In this document: positions 1-9,491 of the stretch, piece after piece
Layout of the letters: each line of letters starts with the position of its first letter
Position numbering within the stretch: the stretch's first letter is position 1
Virus record (IMG/VR): IMGVR_UViG_3300020378_001929
Span: 18,531-82,530 of that record
Source: a virus
Strand: one strand, 5' to 3'
DNA: 64,000 nucleotides
Notes under the pieces: model-generated
What the model was told of the DNA's origin: nothing
The model's input: the letters and a program-made list of their open reading frames with translations, nothing else
Database searches by the model: none
Position numbers and translations under genes: made by a program

Positions 1-649
1 GATACAGTACCCCATCCTTGTTCGTATCTTTTAATTGCCCAACAAGTGTGCCAGTCACATAGTAGTTTAGTTCTATTGATCCTTTGTCTATTCCGGAGCC
101 GTAAAAAATTCCCGGTACGCAGATCATGTTTACTTCTTTTGTTCCCAAGTCGCCGTAAGTAAACTGTGCCCCTATACGGTCTCTACTTTCTATAACATTT
201 CTTAGAGATCGAATATATTTTTTGTTTGACGCAGCAGTCGCTGCTGACCCGATGTTGCTAAACCCGTGATTGCTAAATTCTGTTCCAGATGGAACGAATA
301 TCCTTCTTAAGCCGGCTGTCATCGGATAACTTTGCGTTATTTGCGCGCCGTTTGCGAACTGCGTCTGGTCGTCAAATTGAGAAGTCGATACTGTCCTGTT
401 TGCATATCTGGTCGTATCCTTCGATATAAAAGAATACGCCAAGGAATTTGATGGTCTATTGATGTTTAACTCATGAAGGCTTATCTCGCCCTTCTGAGTA
501 ATATGAGTGACTTTGTTTGAAAAGTCGCCGGTCAACAGCATGTCATTATTTACGTAGACAGAGCCACTATAAACCAAAAAACTATACTCTGGTTTGGTGA
601 CCAGGGTACTGTATATTAAGTCCTGTCCTCCAAACTTTCTGTATGTCAT
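1..649 (-). CDS. Virion structural protein, 3' part cut by window edge
   Basis: The minus strand is open from an ATG at 649 down to position 1 with no stop, giving the first 216 residues of a protein that continues beyond the left edge. It begins MTYRKFGGQDLIYSTLVTKP. The visible part is rich in Ser, Thr, Asn and Tyr and has short beta-type alternation, with no signal peptide or membrane segment. The start lies 3 nt after the stop of the 351-aa structural gene upstream, so it looks translationally linked as the last visible gene of the tail module. I do not recognise a family. The role in the virion (fibre or baseplate periphery) is inferred only from position and composition. Confidence 0.75.
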   Translation of the reverse strand, partial: MTYRKFGGQDLIYSTLVTKPEYSFLVYSGSVYVNNDMLLTGDFSNKVTHITQKGEISLHELNINRPSNSLAYSFISKDTTRYANRTVSTSQFDDQTQFANGAQITQSYPMTAGLRRIFVPSGTEFSNHGFSNIGSAATAASNKKYIRSLRNVIESRDRIGAQFTYGDLGTKEVNMICVPGIFYGSGIDKGSIELNYYVTGTLVGQLKDTNKDGVLY

Positions 650-652
650 TTT

Positions 653-1708
653 TCAATAATCCAGTCTGACCCTTAATGTCAGTTCGTTGGTGGGATCTTT
701 TCTTAATGGCTCAGACAATTTGGCAACCGCCAACAATTCATTGTCTGCCGAATATAATCCAACTGTTGTAACATATGACCGCGGGGGTGTCAACTCATTG
801 TTGCCCTTTACTACAATCTTGCTGCTCTTAAGATAAGTCGGGTTAGAACTATAATTAAATTCATTGTGATTAGCTCTACAAAAATATATTGTTGAATTAA
901 GCTCAGTAGTGTTGTTGAATTGTATGTTTGTTATTCTGTGTAGCAGTGCATCGCTGGCTATATCTATGTTCGACCCTGTTGCTATATTTGCTAGGTTCCT
1001 ACTTGTAAACAGTTTTGTGGTGCCGGTGGCTCCCATGCAAGAACTTGTTAAAACAATAACGCCGGCTTGGTAATAAATCAACCCGAAAGGATCGCCATAG
1101 CTGCCATCGCCGGCGCCAGGAGTGGATGATGTATATAAGAGTCCATATTCACCGGCGGGAGAATTTATTAAATAGCTGCTTTCGGCTCCTGAATCAGTCA
1201 AGGTGACGGTGGCGACATGCGATGCATTGCCGTATGCAGAACTGGTTCCGAGAGTCATGCTGAAGCTTCCTTTCTTTATCTCATCCTTAACCAGAAGACG
1301 AGAAAAGTTCATGAAGAAAGCAGACTTAAGTTTATCTGTTGTTGTGTTTGTAAAATTGCCATCCTTATCAAACATTCGGATGTTTCCATTGGTATCATAC
1401 CCAACCAGCACTTGAGCCATCTGGTTATACATATTTAGCTTTTTAGCATTCTGATTACTGGAAGATCCCGAGTAGGAAGATGACATATGGTAACCAAAGG
1501 AAACATCAAATATGTGATTAGCTGAGGAGCTTTGATGTGGATAATCATATACAGACTTAAACATGCCATGAGAAAAAGTCTTAATATTGTTGTTGCCTGA
1601 ATATGTTCCTGAAACGATTGAACCAGTAATTGGTATCACTTCGTGTAGAAGGGTTCTGGAACTGGTTCTGTCTGTTTCTGCAAATGGTTTGAAAAATGTG
1701 TTTGCCAT
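653..1708 (-). CDS. Probable virion structural protein (351 aa)
   Basis: A 351-residue protein starting MANTFFKPFAETDRTSSRTL. It is Ser/Thr/Asn/Gly-rich and beta-type throughout, with no membrane segment or catalytic motif. The final segment alternates hydrophobic and polar residues and ends LTLRVRLDY, as in many phage fibre or appendage subunits. It sits between two other structural genes, 16 nt after one and 3 nt before the next, inside the run that follows the gp6-like wedge gene. I recall similar N-termini in uncharacterised proteins of large marine phages but cannot check this. It is most likely a small tail or baseplate appendage protein; the exact role is unknown. Confidence 0.7.
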   Translation of the reverse strand: MANTFFKPFAETDRTSSRTLLHEVIPITGSIVSGTYSGNNNIKTFSHGMFKSVYDYPHQSSSANHIFDVSFGYHMSSSYSGSSSNQNAKKLNMYNQMAQVLVGYDTNGNIRMFDKDGNFTNTTTDKLKSAFFMNFSRLLVKDEIKKGSFSMTLGTSSAYGNASHVATVTLTDSGAESSYLINSPAGEYGLLYTSSTPGAGDGSYGDPFGLIYYQAGVIVLTSSCMGATGTTKLFTSRNLANIATGSNIDIASDALLHRITNIQFNNTTELNSTIYFCRANHNEFNYSSNPTYLKSSKIVVKGNNELTPPRSYVTTVGLYSADNELLAVAKLSEPLRKDPTNELTLRVRLDY

Positions 1709-1724
1709 CGTTATCTCCTAACTA

Positions 1725-2780
1725 CTAAATTTTCCTAATTAGTCTTACTGGTATATCTATTGAGTAACCGGTTGTCACTCCAACTATGTTTATAAGGGTA
1801 TCTATGAATTTGTAAGCTGAGCCTGCCATTGTCTTTCCGGCGGCAAGGGTTACAGTTGTTGATCCTACAGATCCTATCTCATCAAAAAGGGCTATACCAT
1901 CACGTACGTGCATTGAAGCGCGGGGATATAATCTCAGAATAGAACCCAGAGGTCCGTCAAACATTTCGTATTGGTCTGCGCGGACGACTGTTTCAGTGTT
2001 TCCAATTAAGTTTGCTCTCTTTTGCCTGTTTCCTGTTGTGAAGGACGTTGCATTAATTGCACTTCCAGGTTTTCCTTCTACACAAGAAGTGCCGTCGCCT
2101 AGAGCCACATAATAGGAAGCAATACCATCGTCGTCAACAAATTGATTCGGAAGTGCAGATGTGCCATTTCCGCTGGAGTTTAATTGATGCAGTGATATAA
2201 GTCTGTGATCAGCCTTTATCAAGTATGCAGTCTCAACTAGCTCATCTGAAAGCTCTTGCTTAAAGGATATGCCATTTTCACTACTGTTAATACCCTGATC
2301 GATAACGACCTTATTTGTCGCATCACTCTTGACGTTGCTGTCTTGCCCTCTAAGAATACCTGTCGCCATCTTGTCAATTCGGCTAGCGCCGCCGGCACGT
2401 TCGGTGTTTTGATCCGCCAACAACATGAATCCCCCAGAGAAGCCCGAAGTACCGTCTTCTAGTTCTGTGTTGTTTCCAGAAAAGCTGTTAATTTTAAGAA
2501 TTGGCATAAACAGCAAGTTGTTGCTGTTCATAGATATAAGCTTGCTTTTCATTAAAGAAGAATTGTTTGTAAAAGCCTCTAGAATTGGTGTTTGCATTAC
2601 TTCTATGTCGTAAAATGCAGATCCGCTTGGGTGGCTTGCATTGAAGACACCATAATTTATCTCTTCGTCGCCAAAAGCGAACTTTGTTATTTTGAAATTA
2701 CCCCTAGCCATTCGTTGACGACCGGCGTCTGTCAAGACAGCATCAAGAATAATATCTCCTGAGTTATCTAAAAAAGCCAT
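1725..2780 (-). CDS. Probable tail/baseplate appendage protein with DxxLTxxG N-terminal module
   Basis: A 351-residue protein. Residues 1-45 form a module beginning MAFLDNSGDIILDAVLTDAG, followed by R-x-x-M-A-R-G-N-F-K and then an acidic FGDEEINYG patch. The same pattern (D-I-x-L-T-x-x-G, basic residues, A-R-G-x-F-K, acidic aromatic patch) opens the 297-aa protein at 9488-10381, so the two share an attachment-like N-terminus. The rest is Ser/Asn/Gly-rich beta-type sequence. There is a 75-nt gap upstream (2781-2855) that is AT-rich and shows no clear promoter. The ribosome-binding site is AAAGGAG a few bases before the ATG. A virion role is inferred from context and composition. Confidence 0.72.
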   Translation of the reverse strand: MAFLDNSGDIILDAVLTDAGRQRMARGNFKITKFAFGDEEINYGVFNASHPSGSAFYDIEVMQTPILEAFTNNSSLMKSKLISMNSNNLLFMPILKINSFSGNNTELEDGTSGFSGGFMLLADQNTERAGGASRIDKMATGILRGQDSNVKSDATNKVVIDQGINSSENGISFKQELSDELVETAYLIKADHRLISLHQLNSSGNGTSALPNQFVDDDGIASYYVALGDGTSCVEGKPGSAINATSFTTGNRQKRANLIGNTETVVRADQYEMFDGPLGSILRLYPRASMHVRDGIALFDEIGSVGSTTVTLAAGKTMAGSAYKFIDTLINIVGVTTGYSIDIPVRLIRKI

Positions 2781-2855
2781 TAATACACTCCTTTTTAATA
2801 TGAAAAATCATTAATAAATAGTATTTTGTAGCAAATAATCCTTTTATTTTAAAAA

Positions 2856-5800
2856 TCATTCTTCCTTAAGTATTTGTACTTTATTCTGACTAAACACAAT
2901 ATTTAAATCTATCTTTTTTCCTGTTTTCTTAGAAGTGCACCTAATCTTGAATTTTTTGTCCCACAAGCTGTCTTCACCAGATGCCTTGCCAAGTGAGAGT
3001 TTGTCTATATCTGGTGCAGTCTTCTGAAAAGATTTTGTATCTACTTTTGTTCTTATTCCAAGATCTTCTCTTAATTTTTGTAGCGCAGTTTTTTTACCAG
3101 ATGACGCGATATCTTCCAGAGCCAGATCAAAATTAACAACTTTTTGTTCTAAGTTTGGTGAAATTTTTATTCGCCGAGAGAAAGATTTTTTAAATTCTGC
3201 AGGCTTTGGATACATTTCATATGGTTCCATATCCATTATGATACCGTTTTCATAACTAATCATCCTGACTCTGAACACCTCTGTTGGGTTGGACACCCCT
3301 CCTTTGTCGATGGTTCTAAAAGTATAGTAATAATTCTTATTTGGCTCGACCTTGTCAATTCTAAACAGTTTAGTTTTACCAACTGCCTCTGCTCTGACTA
3401 TAGTTGCATCTGGTGCGTCAAAATCTGTATATTTTTCGGGCGCGTCGGGGATCCGGATCATTTCAAAATGCGTCGGTAGAGAATCTGATTTGTACATAAC
3501 TCCAGACAACGGATCTGTTATAGCCTGATCGTTATACATTTCTGCAATTGACGAGAAGTCTTCTCCAAAGATTGCGATTGGGCGCTCCATAACTTGCCCA
3601 AAAGAGTGTTGCACTAGTATTGAATATTGATCATCAATGCCTTGGTATGGCAAAAACGTAACTTGCGGTGTCATGGGCGGAAGATCAACTGTCGTAACTA
3701 CTTTTTCAAAAAAGGGCGCCTTGATGATAGCCAATTTCTTATTTGACCACACTCTCATGTTAACTGGTTCGTTGCCCTCTGAGGAATCTGCGAACGCTCC
3801 GTTTGGTCCGGGCATTCTGGCATCCCAGTTAAAACTTTTATTTTGATAATATGCATACTCAGACCCAACAACAAAGTTTATTGTAAAAACTTTATATCGA
3901 TATTTCGTACCAGGTAAAATCTGAGTGTCTAAGAAATCAAATTTTTTGACCGAGTCGTTATCCATGAATATAAACTCTTGCACTTTAACGTCAGCGTCTT
4001 GATTGTCAACATTTTTTACAACCCTGTATTTTTCAACATAGTAACCTAAAACTTCAGAATATGCTTTTCTGCCATTCAATATGTCTGCAAAACTTCTCTG
4101 TATGTCTGCATCTACTATCTGCTTCTCAAGCTGACCTAAGAATATTTGGCTCCTAATCAGCTCCTCTAGTTTTAATAAATTCTCTTTGTCCCACCCACTA
4201 TAGAACAGCGGATATTCTTCTAGCTGTCTGGGCCAGTAAAGATCATGACTTCGACCATGAAGGTCTGCTAAATTTAATAGAAATTCCGGGTCTAATATCA
4301 CATCTTCTGTTATATTGTGGGATTCTTTATCATTTTGGGTTCTATCTTGTGTTCGACCTAAGAAATTACCCCTGTCATCCATAGCATTGGGGTCTCTTCT
4401 TATAAGTTGGTCATCTAGAATTTTTCCAAAAATTTCTTGTGTGAATCTTCCTCTTGCAATCTCTTTTGTGGATTCGGACAACTTTGGGTTACTATCTGTC
4501 CAATATTCAGATGGATTCTCCTTGAATAGTTGCAGAAGCAAAATATCCATTTTGTTTCTCTGAAATGCTGCGTTTATAGGTCCGCCCTGCTTTGTATTTA
4601 TTGAAATTTCTATGTAGTTAGTTAGGGACCCTTTGATGGACTTGTTTATTTCTTCTAGCATCTCAATCTTATCACTTGGAAACTTTAATATTCGACTAGA
4701 ATTATAAACGCTGTCACCCTCTACGAAAATATTGCCTGGGATTGGGGCTGAGACTGCTCCAGTGCCTAAAGGCGTATCACTTCGGGACTGCCCAAGTTCA
4801 GCTCCTGCTTGAGCAAGATTTTGATTAATTATCTGTTCGGACGCCGCGAGAGCTGGGTTGTTAAGGGTTGCAGAATAGATAGACTGCCTTGTTTGAGTAT
4901 CTGCTTCATACCCCACAATAGTTCGTTGATTTAGTTCTACAAGTCCGTCCGGTAGATTCTCTATTAGTGTGTTACCAGAGTCAATACTCTTGTTAATCTG
5001 TTTTGCTTGATAGTATTCATAAACACTTGGAATAGCTAGCTCTGAAGTAAGTCCTAATCTTAATTCGTGATTTCCAATTGTTGGTTTGATCGCAACACTA
5101 TCAAATCTAGAAAAGAGGATCTGATTTAGCTCCTCTTCGTGATATGCTACGGGGGCGTCAAAAACAAAGTCTCTCAGAGCGTTTCTACCTAAATCCTCTC
5201 TAGTCCCATCTGACTCTACAAGTAAACCTGAAAACTTTATTGCGGGTGTTCGATAAAATCTCTTAAGTGGTTGCCCACCATTTTGTGCGCGAAGGAGAGG
5301 GTATGTTTTCGAGTGTCGACCTCTTACAAAAAAGTCCATCACTTTCCCAGTAGAGTTTAGAAAAAACTGCTTCATGCGATTTAATTGTTCAGCATTCCAC
5401 TCGCACCTAATATATTCTACTGTATTGAATCCCTCAAAATTAAGTCTCTCAGGAGCATTATCATTTTCAGGCGCCGCGTGAGTAACTTTCCTGTAGAACT
5501 CCGGGTTAATTCTGAACATTGGCTTATCCGTAAAGGTACCTATTATTTCTGCAAGAGTGTCTCCATAGCTCCATGGACCAACTGTATAATTTTGTATTGA
5601 TCTTTCATCTTCAGGGTCGAGTCTTGGATCGCCGAAGGGCTTACAGAACAATTGTTCCGATGACCTAAATTTGGAGTGAAACCAAAAAGATTGCATTGTC
5701 AGCCTAAAATTATCTATTTGTTCTAAAACTTTCTCATCTTCTTTCCTTGCGAGGTATAAAGACGGGTGGCTAATCATAGCAAAACGCGGTACTGGATCAC

Positions 5801-6200
5801 TTTCATCTGCGGGGGATTCTATGAACAGTGATTCGTTTATTGTTGTTAGGTCTCGGGTTGCGGACAGGTATTGCGCATCTCGATTAGGCACCGGGACAAC
5901 TAAGTCTTCAGATCTGGGTATTTCATCAGATTCCTGCAAAATAAAAGGAGTAATAGGTGGAAGCACAGGAGTTCCCTGTACGGCGTTGAAAACCGTCGCG
6001 AAGGGGTTGGCGCCTTCGGATCTTGGTGGTGGCGCAGGTGCAGGCTCCGGTGGGTTTCTTAAGCTGTCAGCATCAACACATTCATACACTCCATCTACTA
6101 GCGTGCGCACTTGACCGGGTGGGCAAACTGGTCCCACTGAACCAGTCGATGTTGCCGACCCTAAATCTATATCTGGTTCACATGGGTTTTTTACTGCCAT
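2856..6200 (-). CDS. Large virion structural protein with Fn3-like modules (1114 aa)
   Basis: A 1114-residue protein. Residues 1-70 are Pro-rich and contain a short cysteine-bearing stretch (CPPGQVRTLVDGVYECV) followed by a PAPAPPPR linker. The middle is charged and mixed. Two fibronectin type III-like stretches are suggested at about 690-790 (LPGTKYRYKVFTINF) and 850-970 (PNKNYYYTFRTIDKGG...), where the tyrosine-corner pattern is visible. The C-terminal 100 residues are Lys-rich. There is no signal peptide or enzyme motif. It lies in the same operon-like run as the gp6-like and gp25-like genes. It is probably a tail-fibre or baseplate-appendage component; the Fn3 reading is by eye and the family is unrecognised. 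Confidence 0.72.
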   Translation of the reverse strand: MAVKNPCEPDIDLGSATSTGSVGPVCPPGQVRTLVDGVYECVDADSLRNPPEPAPAPPPRSEGANPFATVFNAVQGTPVLPPITPFILQESDEIPRSEDLVVPVPNRDAQYLSATRDLTTINESLFIESPADESDPVPRFAMISHPSLYLARKEDEKVLEQIDNFRLTMQSFWFHSKFRSSEQLFCKPFGDPRLDPEDERSIQNYTVGPWSYGDTLAEIIGTFTDKPMFRINPEFYRKVTHAAPENDNAPERLNFEGFNTVEYIRCEWNAEQLNRMKQFFLNSTGKVMDFFVRGRHSKTYPLLRAQNGGQPLKRFYRTPAIKFSGLLVESDGTREDLGRNALRDFVFDAPVAYHEEELNQILFSRFDSVAIKPTIGNHELRLGLTSELAIPSVYEYYQAKQINKSIDSGNTLIENLPDGLVELNQRTIVGYEADTQTRQSIYSATLNNPALAASEQIINQNLAQAGAELGQSRSDTPLGTGAVSAPIPGNIFVEGDSVYNSSRILKFPSDKIEMLEEINKSIKGSLTNYIEISINTKQGGPINAAFQRNKMDILLLQLFKENPSEYWTDSNPKLSESTKEIARGRFTQEIFGKILDDQLIRRDPNAMDDRGNFLGRTQDRTQNDKESHNITEDVILDPEFLLNLADLHGRSHDLYWPRQLEEYPLFYSGWDKENLLKLEELIRSQIFLGQLEKQIVDADIQRSFADILNGRKAYSEVLGYYVEKYRVVKNVDNQDADVKVQEFIFMDNDSVKKFDFLDTQILPGTKYRYKVFTINFVVGSEYAYYQNKSFNWDARMPGPNGAFADSSEGNEPVNMRVWSNKKLAIIKAPFFEKVVTTVDLPPMTPQVTFLPYQGIDDQYSILVQHSFGQVMERPIAIFGEDFSSIAEMYNDQAITDPLSGVMYKSDSLPTHFEMIRIPDAPEKYTDFDAPDATIVRAEAVGKTKLFRIDKVEPNKNYYYTFRTIDKGGVSNPTEVFRVRMISYENGIIMDMEPYEMYPKPAEFKKSFSRRIKISPNLEQKVVNFDLALEDIASSGKKTALQKLREDLGIRTKVDTKSFQKTAPDIDKLSLGKASGEDSLWDKKFKIRCTSKKTGKKIDLNIVFSQNKVQILKEE

Positions 6201-6224
6201 ATGCTTAGCCTCTCCGTTTTCATT

Positions 6225-9200
6225 TTAGTATCCTGATCCTCCTTTGGGTCCCGAACTTACACCAGTGGATGGCGAAGACTGGATTTGAGGTCTCACACTA
6301 GTTTGCGATTGAACTCTTGGGCGAGATGAACTACTTCTACTGCGTCTGCCCGCGGGCTTATTTTCCTGACTTGGCGATGATCTGACATTATTGACCGGTT
6401 GGGCGCCTTTTAGACTATTGGCTGTTGCTTCTTGGATCACAACGCCGAAGGGACCGGGAGTGTCAGACTTAATTATTACGCCTTGTTCATCGTAAGTAAA
6501 TGTCTCGAACTGTTTACCTTCAAGTTCACCAACTGTATTACGCACGTCCATAGATCTACTTTCTCTGTTACTAGCTAAGCTTGTTCTCGTGGTTGACCTT
6601 TCTTGATATGTGTTCGCCCTATAGCTAGCTGATTGAGTAGAGTTTCTTGCTGAGATTAAGCTCTTTATCGTATCATAAGCTTCTCCTAATGTACTAGAGT
6701 TTAACTCAATATCCCTATATTTGTTTTCCATCTGCTTGATAAATATTTCTTGATTTTCTGATGTTTCTATTGTGTTTATGATTGAGTTTTGCAAATCTTT
6801 TGAGATAGGATCTAATCTTTCTTTGTCTTTATTGTCTGGCTCACCTTCAAAGCCTAGGTTTGTTGAGCTTAAAATTCCTTCTAGCGAGGTGCCGCCGACA
6901 GAGTTAAGTAGCTCGTTTAATTCGTTGATACTATTGAAAACTCCCTCTTTTGGATCTGGTGTTGTTGGCGGAGCAGTCCTAGATCTTTCAATCGCCGCCA
7001 TAATACGGGCATGCGCGCGATTTAAGATTTCAGGATCGTTACTTCGCCCTGGGGATGTTTCCCATAAGTCTTGTGTTCGATATAACTTATCATCATTTAC
7101 AATATAACCCTCTTCAGGATTTGAGGCTTCTTCTTTTGCTAAAATATCAGTGATGACATCTATAGTAAATATTCTAGATATCTGAGAACTCTCTTCGGAT
7201 GCCGGCTCGAAAAGCACAGCATTCTTACTCAGCGCTGACATTTGTGAAGTTGTAACGCCAGAAACCATAATTAAGCTATCTGGAAAGTTTATTCCTGACT
7301 TTATGCTCTTCTTTTTGTTTCCAAAATTCTGACCGTCGTAAGAAGAGGCGGTGTTGGCTGTGGACAATTTTTTCACTTTGTCATATAATTTAAAACACAA
7401 GTTTTCAAAAAACTCTAAACTCTCGACTGTTGTACTTTTTGGAAGCAAAGATTCAACTATGCTATCTATTTTTCTAAAATTACTAAATATTGATTCTGCT
7501 GTTATAAGATAGTATACCACACAGTAGGATCTGACGACCTTATTCACAACATTAAGATATTGACTTTGGGCTCGTTCTTTGAACTCTAAAGTAAAATCCT
7601 GTATAGAATGGTCGTAGTTTCCTCTCATCACTTCTGAAGATGGTGGAACGGTTGTCTTAAACTGATAACCACTGTAAAATAATGAATTTTCCTGACTGAT
7701 AAATGGTCTTTGTGCTTCTTTTACATACCCCGAGTATGCGTCAAGTCTTTTCTTAAAATCTTTTAGGTGCTTTTTAAGTGTCTTTAGTACCCCATCTTCC
7801 ATTGTCAAGTCAACAACATATCTGTATTTTCCTGTATTATAGTTTTCAAATAGGTCATAATCATGCACTTCTATCAGAGATTTTCTTGGCAAAGGTCCCG
7901 AATTTCCACTAGATGGAGGTTGGAAGATTCTTGCCTTTTTGTTGCTAGCCTCTTTTATTATTCTTCCCCCGGAAACCTCTCTATCAGCGGTAGTGCGAAT
8001 AATTTCTCTTTTTAGCTCAGTTTGGTCGTACCTTTCATACGCCGGTGATGACACTGAGTTATTTCCAAGTTGGCTATTAGTAACTCTTTCTCTGTTAACA
8101 ACCAGCGCTCTTACCGTTGATGCGTCAGTAAAATCATTTAGTAGTCGCGCGCTGAATTCAGCTGATCCTCTTGATGTTTTATATTTTTCTCTGTGGGCGT
8201 CTATAAGATATCCAAACCTAGAATTTGTAGACACAATATCTAACACATCAATAAACATATGAGAGCCATGAAAGCTTCGACTATTGTTCACGCCAATCCA
8301 AGATTTTGGAGTGCCTGAAAGTGGGTTAAAATTATCCTTTTTTATTGATAATATTGCTCTTCTCTTAAGATATTCAGAAGCTTGAGATTGGTTGTTATCT
8401 TGTGAAAATTCTATGATTTGACCGAGTTGAGCCTTCAATGATCTTAATATAGTGTCCCCAAAAGCTAACGGACCAGTGTCGGACACCGTTGGCTGAGCTG
8501 ACATAAATGTATATCCCGAAAACGTATTTTTCTGAGTTAGTGGCTTTCCGTCGTGCCCGAGGGCGCGCTGAGTGAATTTTGATACAATCTTTGTATTTTT
8601 AACTTCTCTGACTTGTAATTTAGCTGCTTCAGACATTCTTTCTGCAAAAGCTGGTCCCGACATATACCCAATATATCCATTTGGACCAGGAAAGTCTGAA
8701 GTGTGCTCGTGGACTGGTCCACTGTATCTGGCACCGTCGGGGGTAAAAAACGCCTTTCTTTTTGCAGGAACGATAAAATCTTGATATGAAACATTTTCTT
8801 CATCTTTAATGAGACATTTTTCAAACAAAAGCGGTCCGGACAGTTTAGAAAAAGATGCAATTGCAGACTTGGGTAAGTCGAAGTCCTCATGTAGCCCTTC
8901 TAAATCTATTGATGCAAACGCCATTAGATTCAGTCCATCGATGTCGCTACTAAGGGGATCCCCATTAAACGGAACCCTTATGTTAAAAGAGGTATTGTAT
9001 CCTTCAGGATCGGCTAACGCTGTAGAATCTAAAGGCTCTGTGCCGTATTTTCTCTGTTTAGGATCTTTATTAAAATCTTCTTCTTGAAATATTTCGTCTA
9101 ACGAGACAGCTGCCCATCCAAAAAATTTGTACGGATTATAGCCCGGTCTGGTGGTAAAGCGAGCCCACCACTGTAACTTGCCGCCTTCATCGCCAAGAGC

Positions 9201-9491
9201 ATGATGCCACAATCTGTAAACATTCGCCATGCCGGCAGCTTGGCTTAAACTGGCTATTCGAGTTTCAGGGTAATAAAAATCAGCCATCCCGCTAGGAGAC
9301 AATGGCGGAGAGGCAATGAAATAGTACTTTATGTATTGGCTAAATTCTGAGGATCCAATCCAGTTTGTGTAACTTAGATTTCTAGGTCTTTGCAAAACTG
9401 CTTGAATTTCCATATCTTTTTCCGATATTGCAACTTTTTTTATTGCAAACTTTGGAAGAAGTTCGGAATTCTGAACATAATAGTCTGTCAT
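6225..9491 (-). CDS. Large virion structural protein (1088 aa)
   Basis: A 1088-residue protein of mixed alpha/beta composition with no recognisable catalytic motif. Residues 560-720 look helical and coiled (KTLKKHLKDFKKRLDAYSGY and following). The last 60 residues are low-complexity and rich in Arg, Ser, Pro and Gln (RRSRSSSSRPRV), ending in Gly/Ser, which suggests a disordered tail. Its ATG overlaps the stop of the 297-aa gene upstream by 4 nt, indicating translational coupling. It sits in the structural run between the LamG giant and the 1114-aa protein. I do not recognise the family; a baseplate or tail-fibre role is inferred. Confidence 0.7.
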   Translation of the reverse strand: MTDYYVQNSELLPKFAIKKVAISEKDMEIQAVLQRPRNLSYTNWIGSSEFSQYIKYYFIASPPLSPSGMADFYYPETRIASLSQAAGMANVYRLWHHALGDEGGKLQWWARFTTRPGYNPYKFFGWAAVSLDEIFQEEDFNKDPKQRKYGTEPLDSTALADPEGYNTSFNIRVPFNGDPLSSDIDGLNLMAFASIDLEGLHEDFDLPKSAIASFSKLSGPLLFEKCLIKDEENVSYQDFIVPAKRKAFFTPDGARYSGPVHEHTSDFPGPNGYIGYMSGPAFAERMSEAAKLQVREVKNTKIVSKFTQRALGHDGKPLTQKNTFSGYTFMSAQPTVSDTGPLAFGDTILRSLKAQLGQIIEFSQDNNQSQASEYLKRRAILSIKKDNFNPLSGTPKSWIGVNNSRSFHGSHMFIDVLDIVSTNSRFGYLIDAHREKYKTSRGSAEFSARLLNDFTDASTVRALVVNRERVTNSQLGNNSVSSPAYERYDQTELKREIIRTTADREVSGGRIIKEASNKKARIFQPPSSGNSGPLPRKSLIEVHDYDLFENYNTGKYRYVVDLTMEDGVLKTLKKHLKDFKKRLDAYSGYVKEAQRPFISQENSLFYSGYQFKTTVPPSSEVMRGNYDHSIQDFTLEFKERAQSQYLNVVNKVVRSYCVVYYLITAESIFSNFRKIDSIVESLLPKSTTVESLEFFENLCFKLYDKVKKLSTANTASSYDGQNFGNKKKSIKSGINFPDSLIMVSGVTTSQMSALSKNAVLFEPASEESSQISRIFTIDVITDILAKEEASNPEEGYIVNDDKLYRTQDLWETSPGRSNDPEILNRAHARIMAAIERSRTAPPTTPDPKEGVFNSINELNELLNSVGGTSLEGILSSTNLGFEGEPDNKDKERLDPISKDLQNSIINTIETSENQEIFIKQMENKYRDIELNSSTLGEAYDTIKSLISARNSTQSASYRANTYQERSTTRTSLASNRESRSMDVRNTVGELEGKQFETFTYDEQGVIIKSDTPGPFGVVIQEATANSLKGAQPVNNVRSSPSQENKPAGRRSRSSSSRPRVQSQTSVRPQIQSSPSTGVSSGPKGGSGY

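Noticed and set aside
653-2780. Two adjacent genes of exactly 351 aa as a tandem duplication
   Set aside because: The proteins share no evident segments; the first lacks the DxxLTxxG module. Equal length appears to be chance.
8537-8890. A 117-aa minus-strand frame within the 1088-aa gene
   Set aside because: It overlaps the coherent 1088-aa protein in another frame, with no site and an unconvincing composition.
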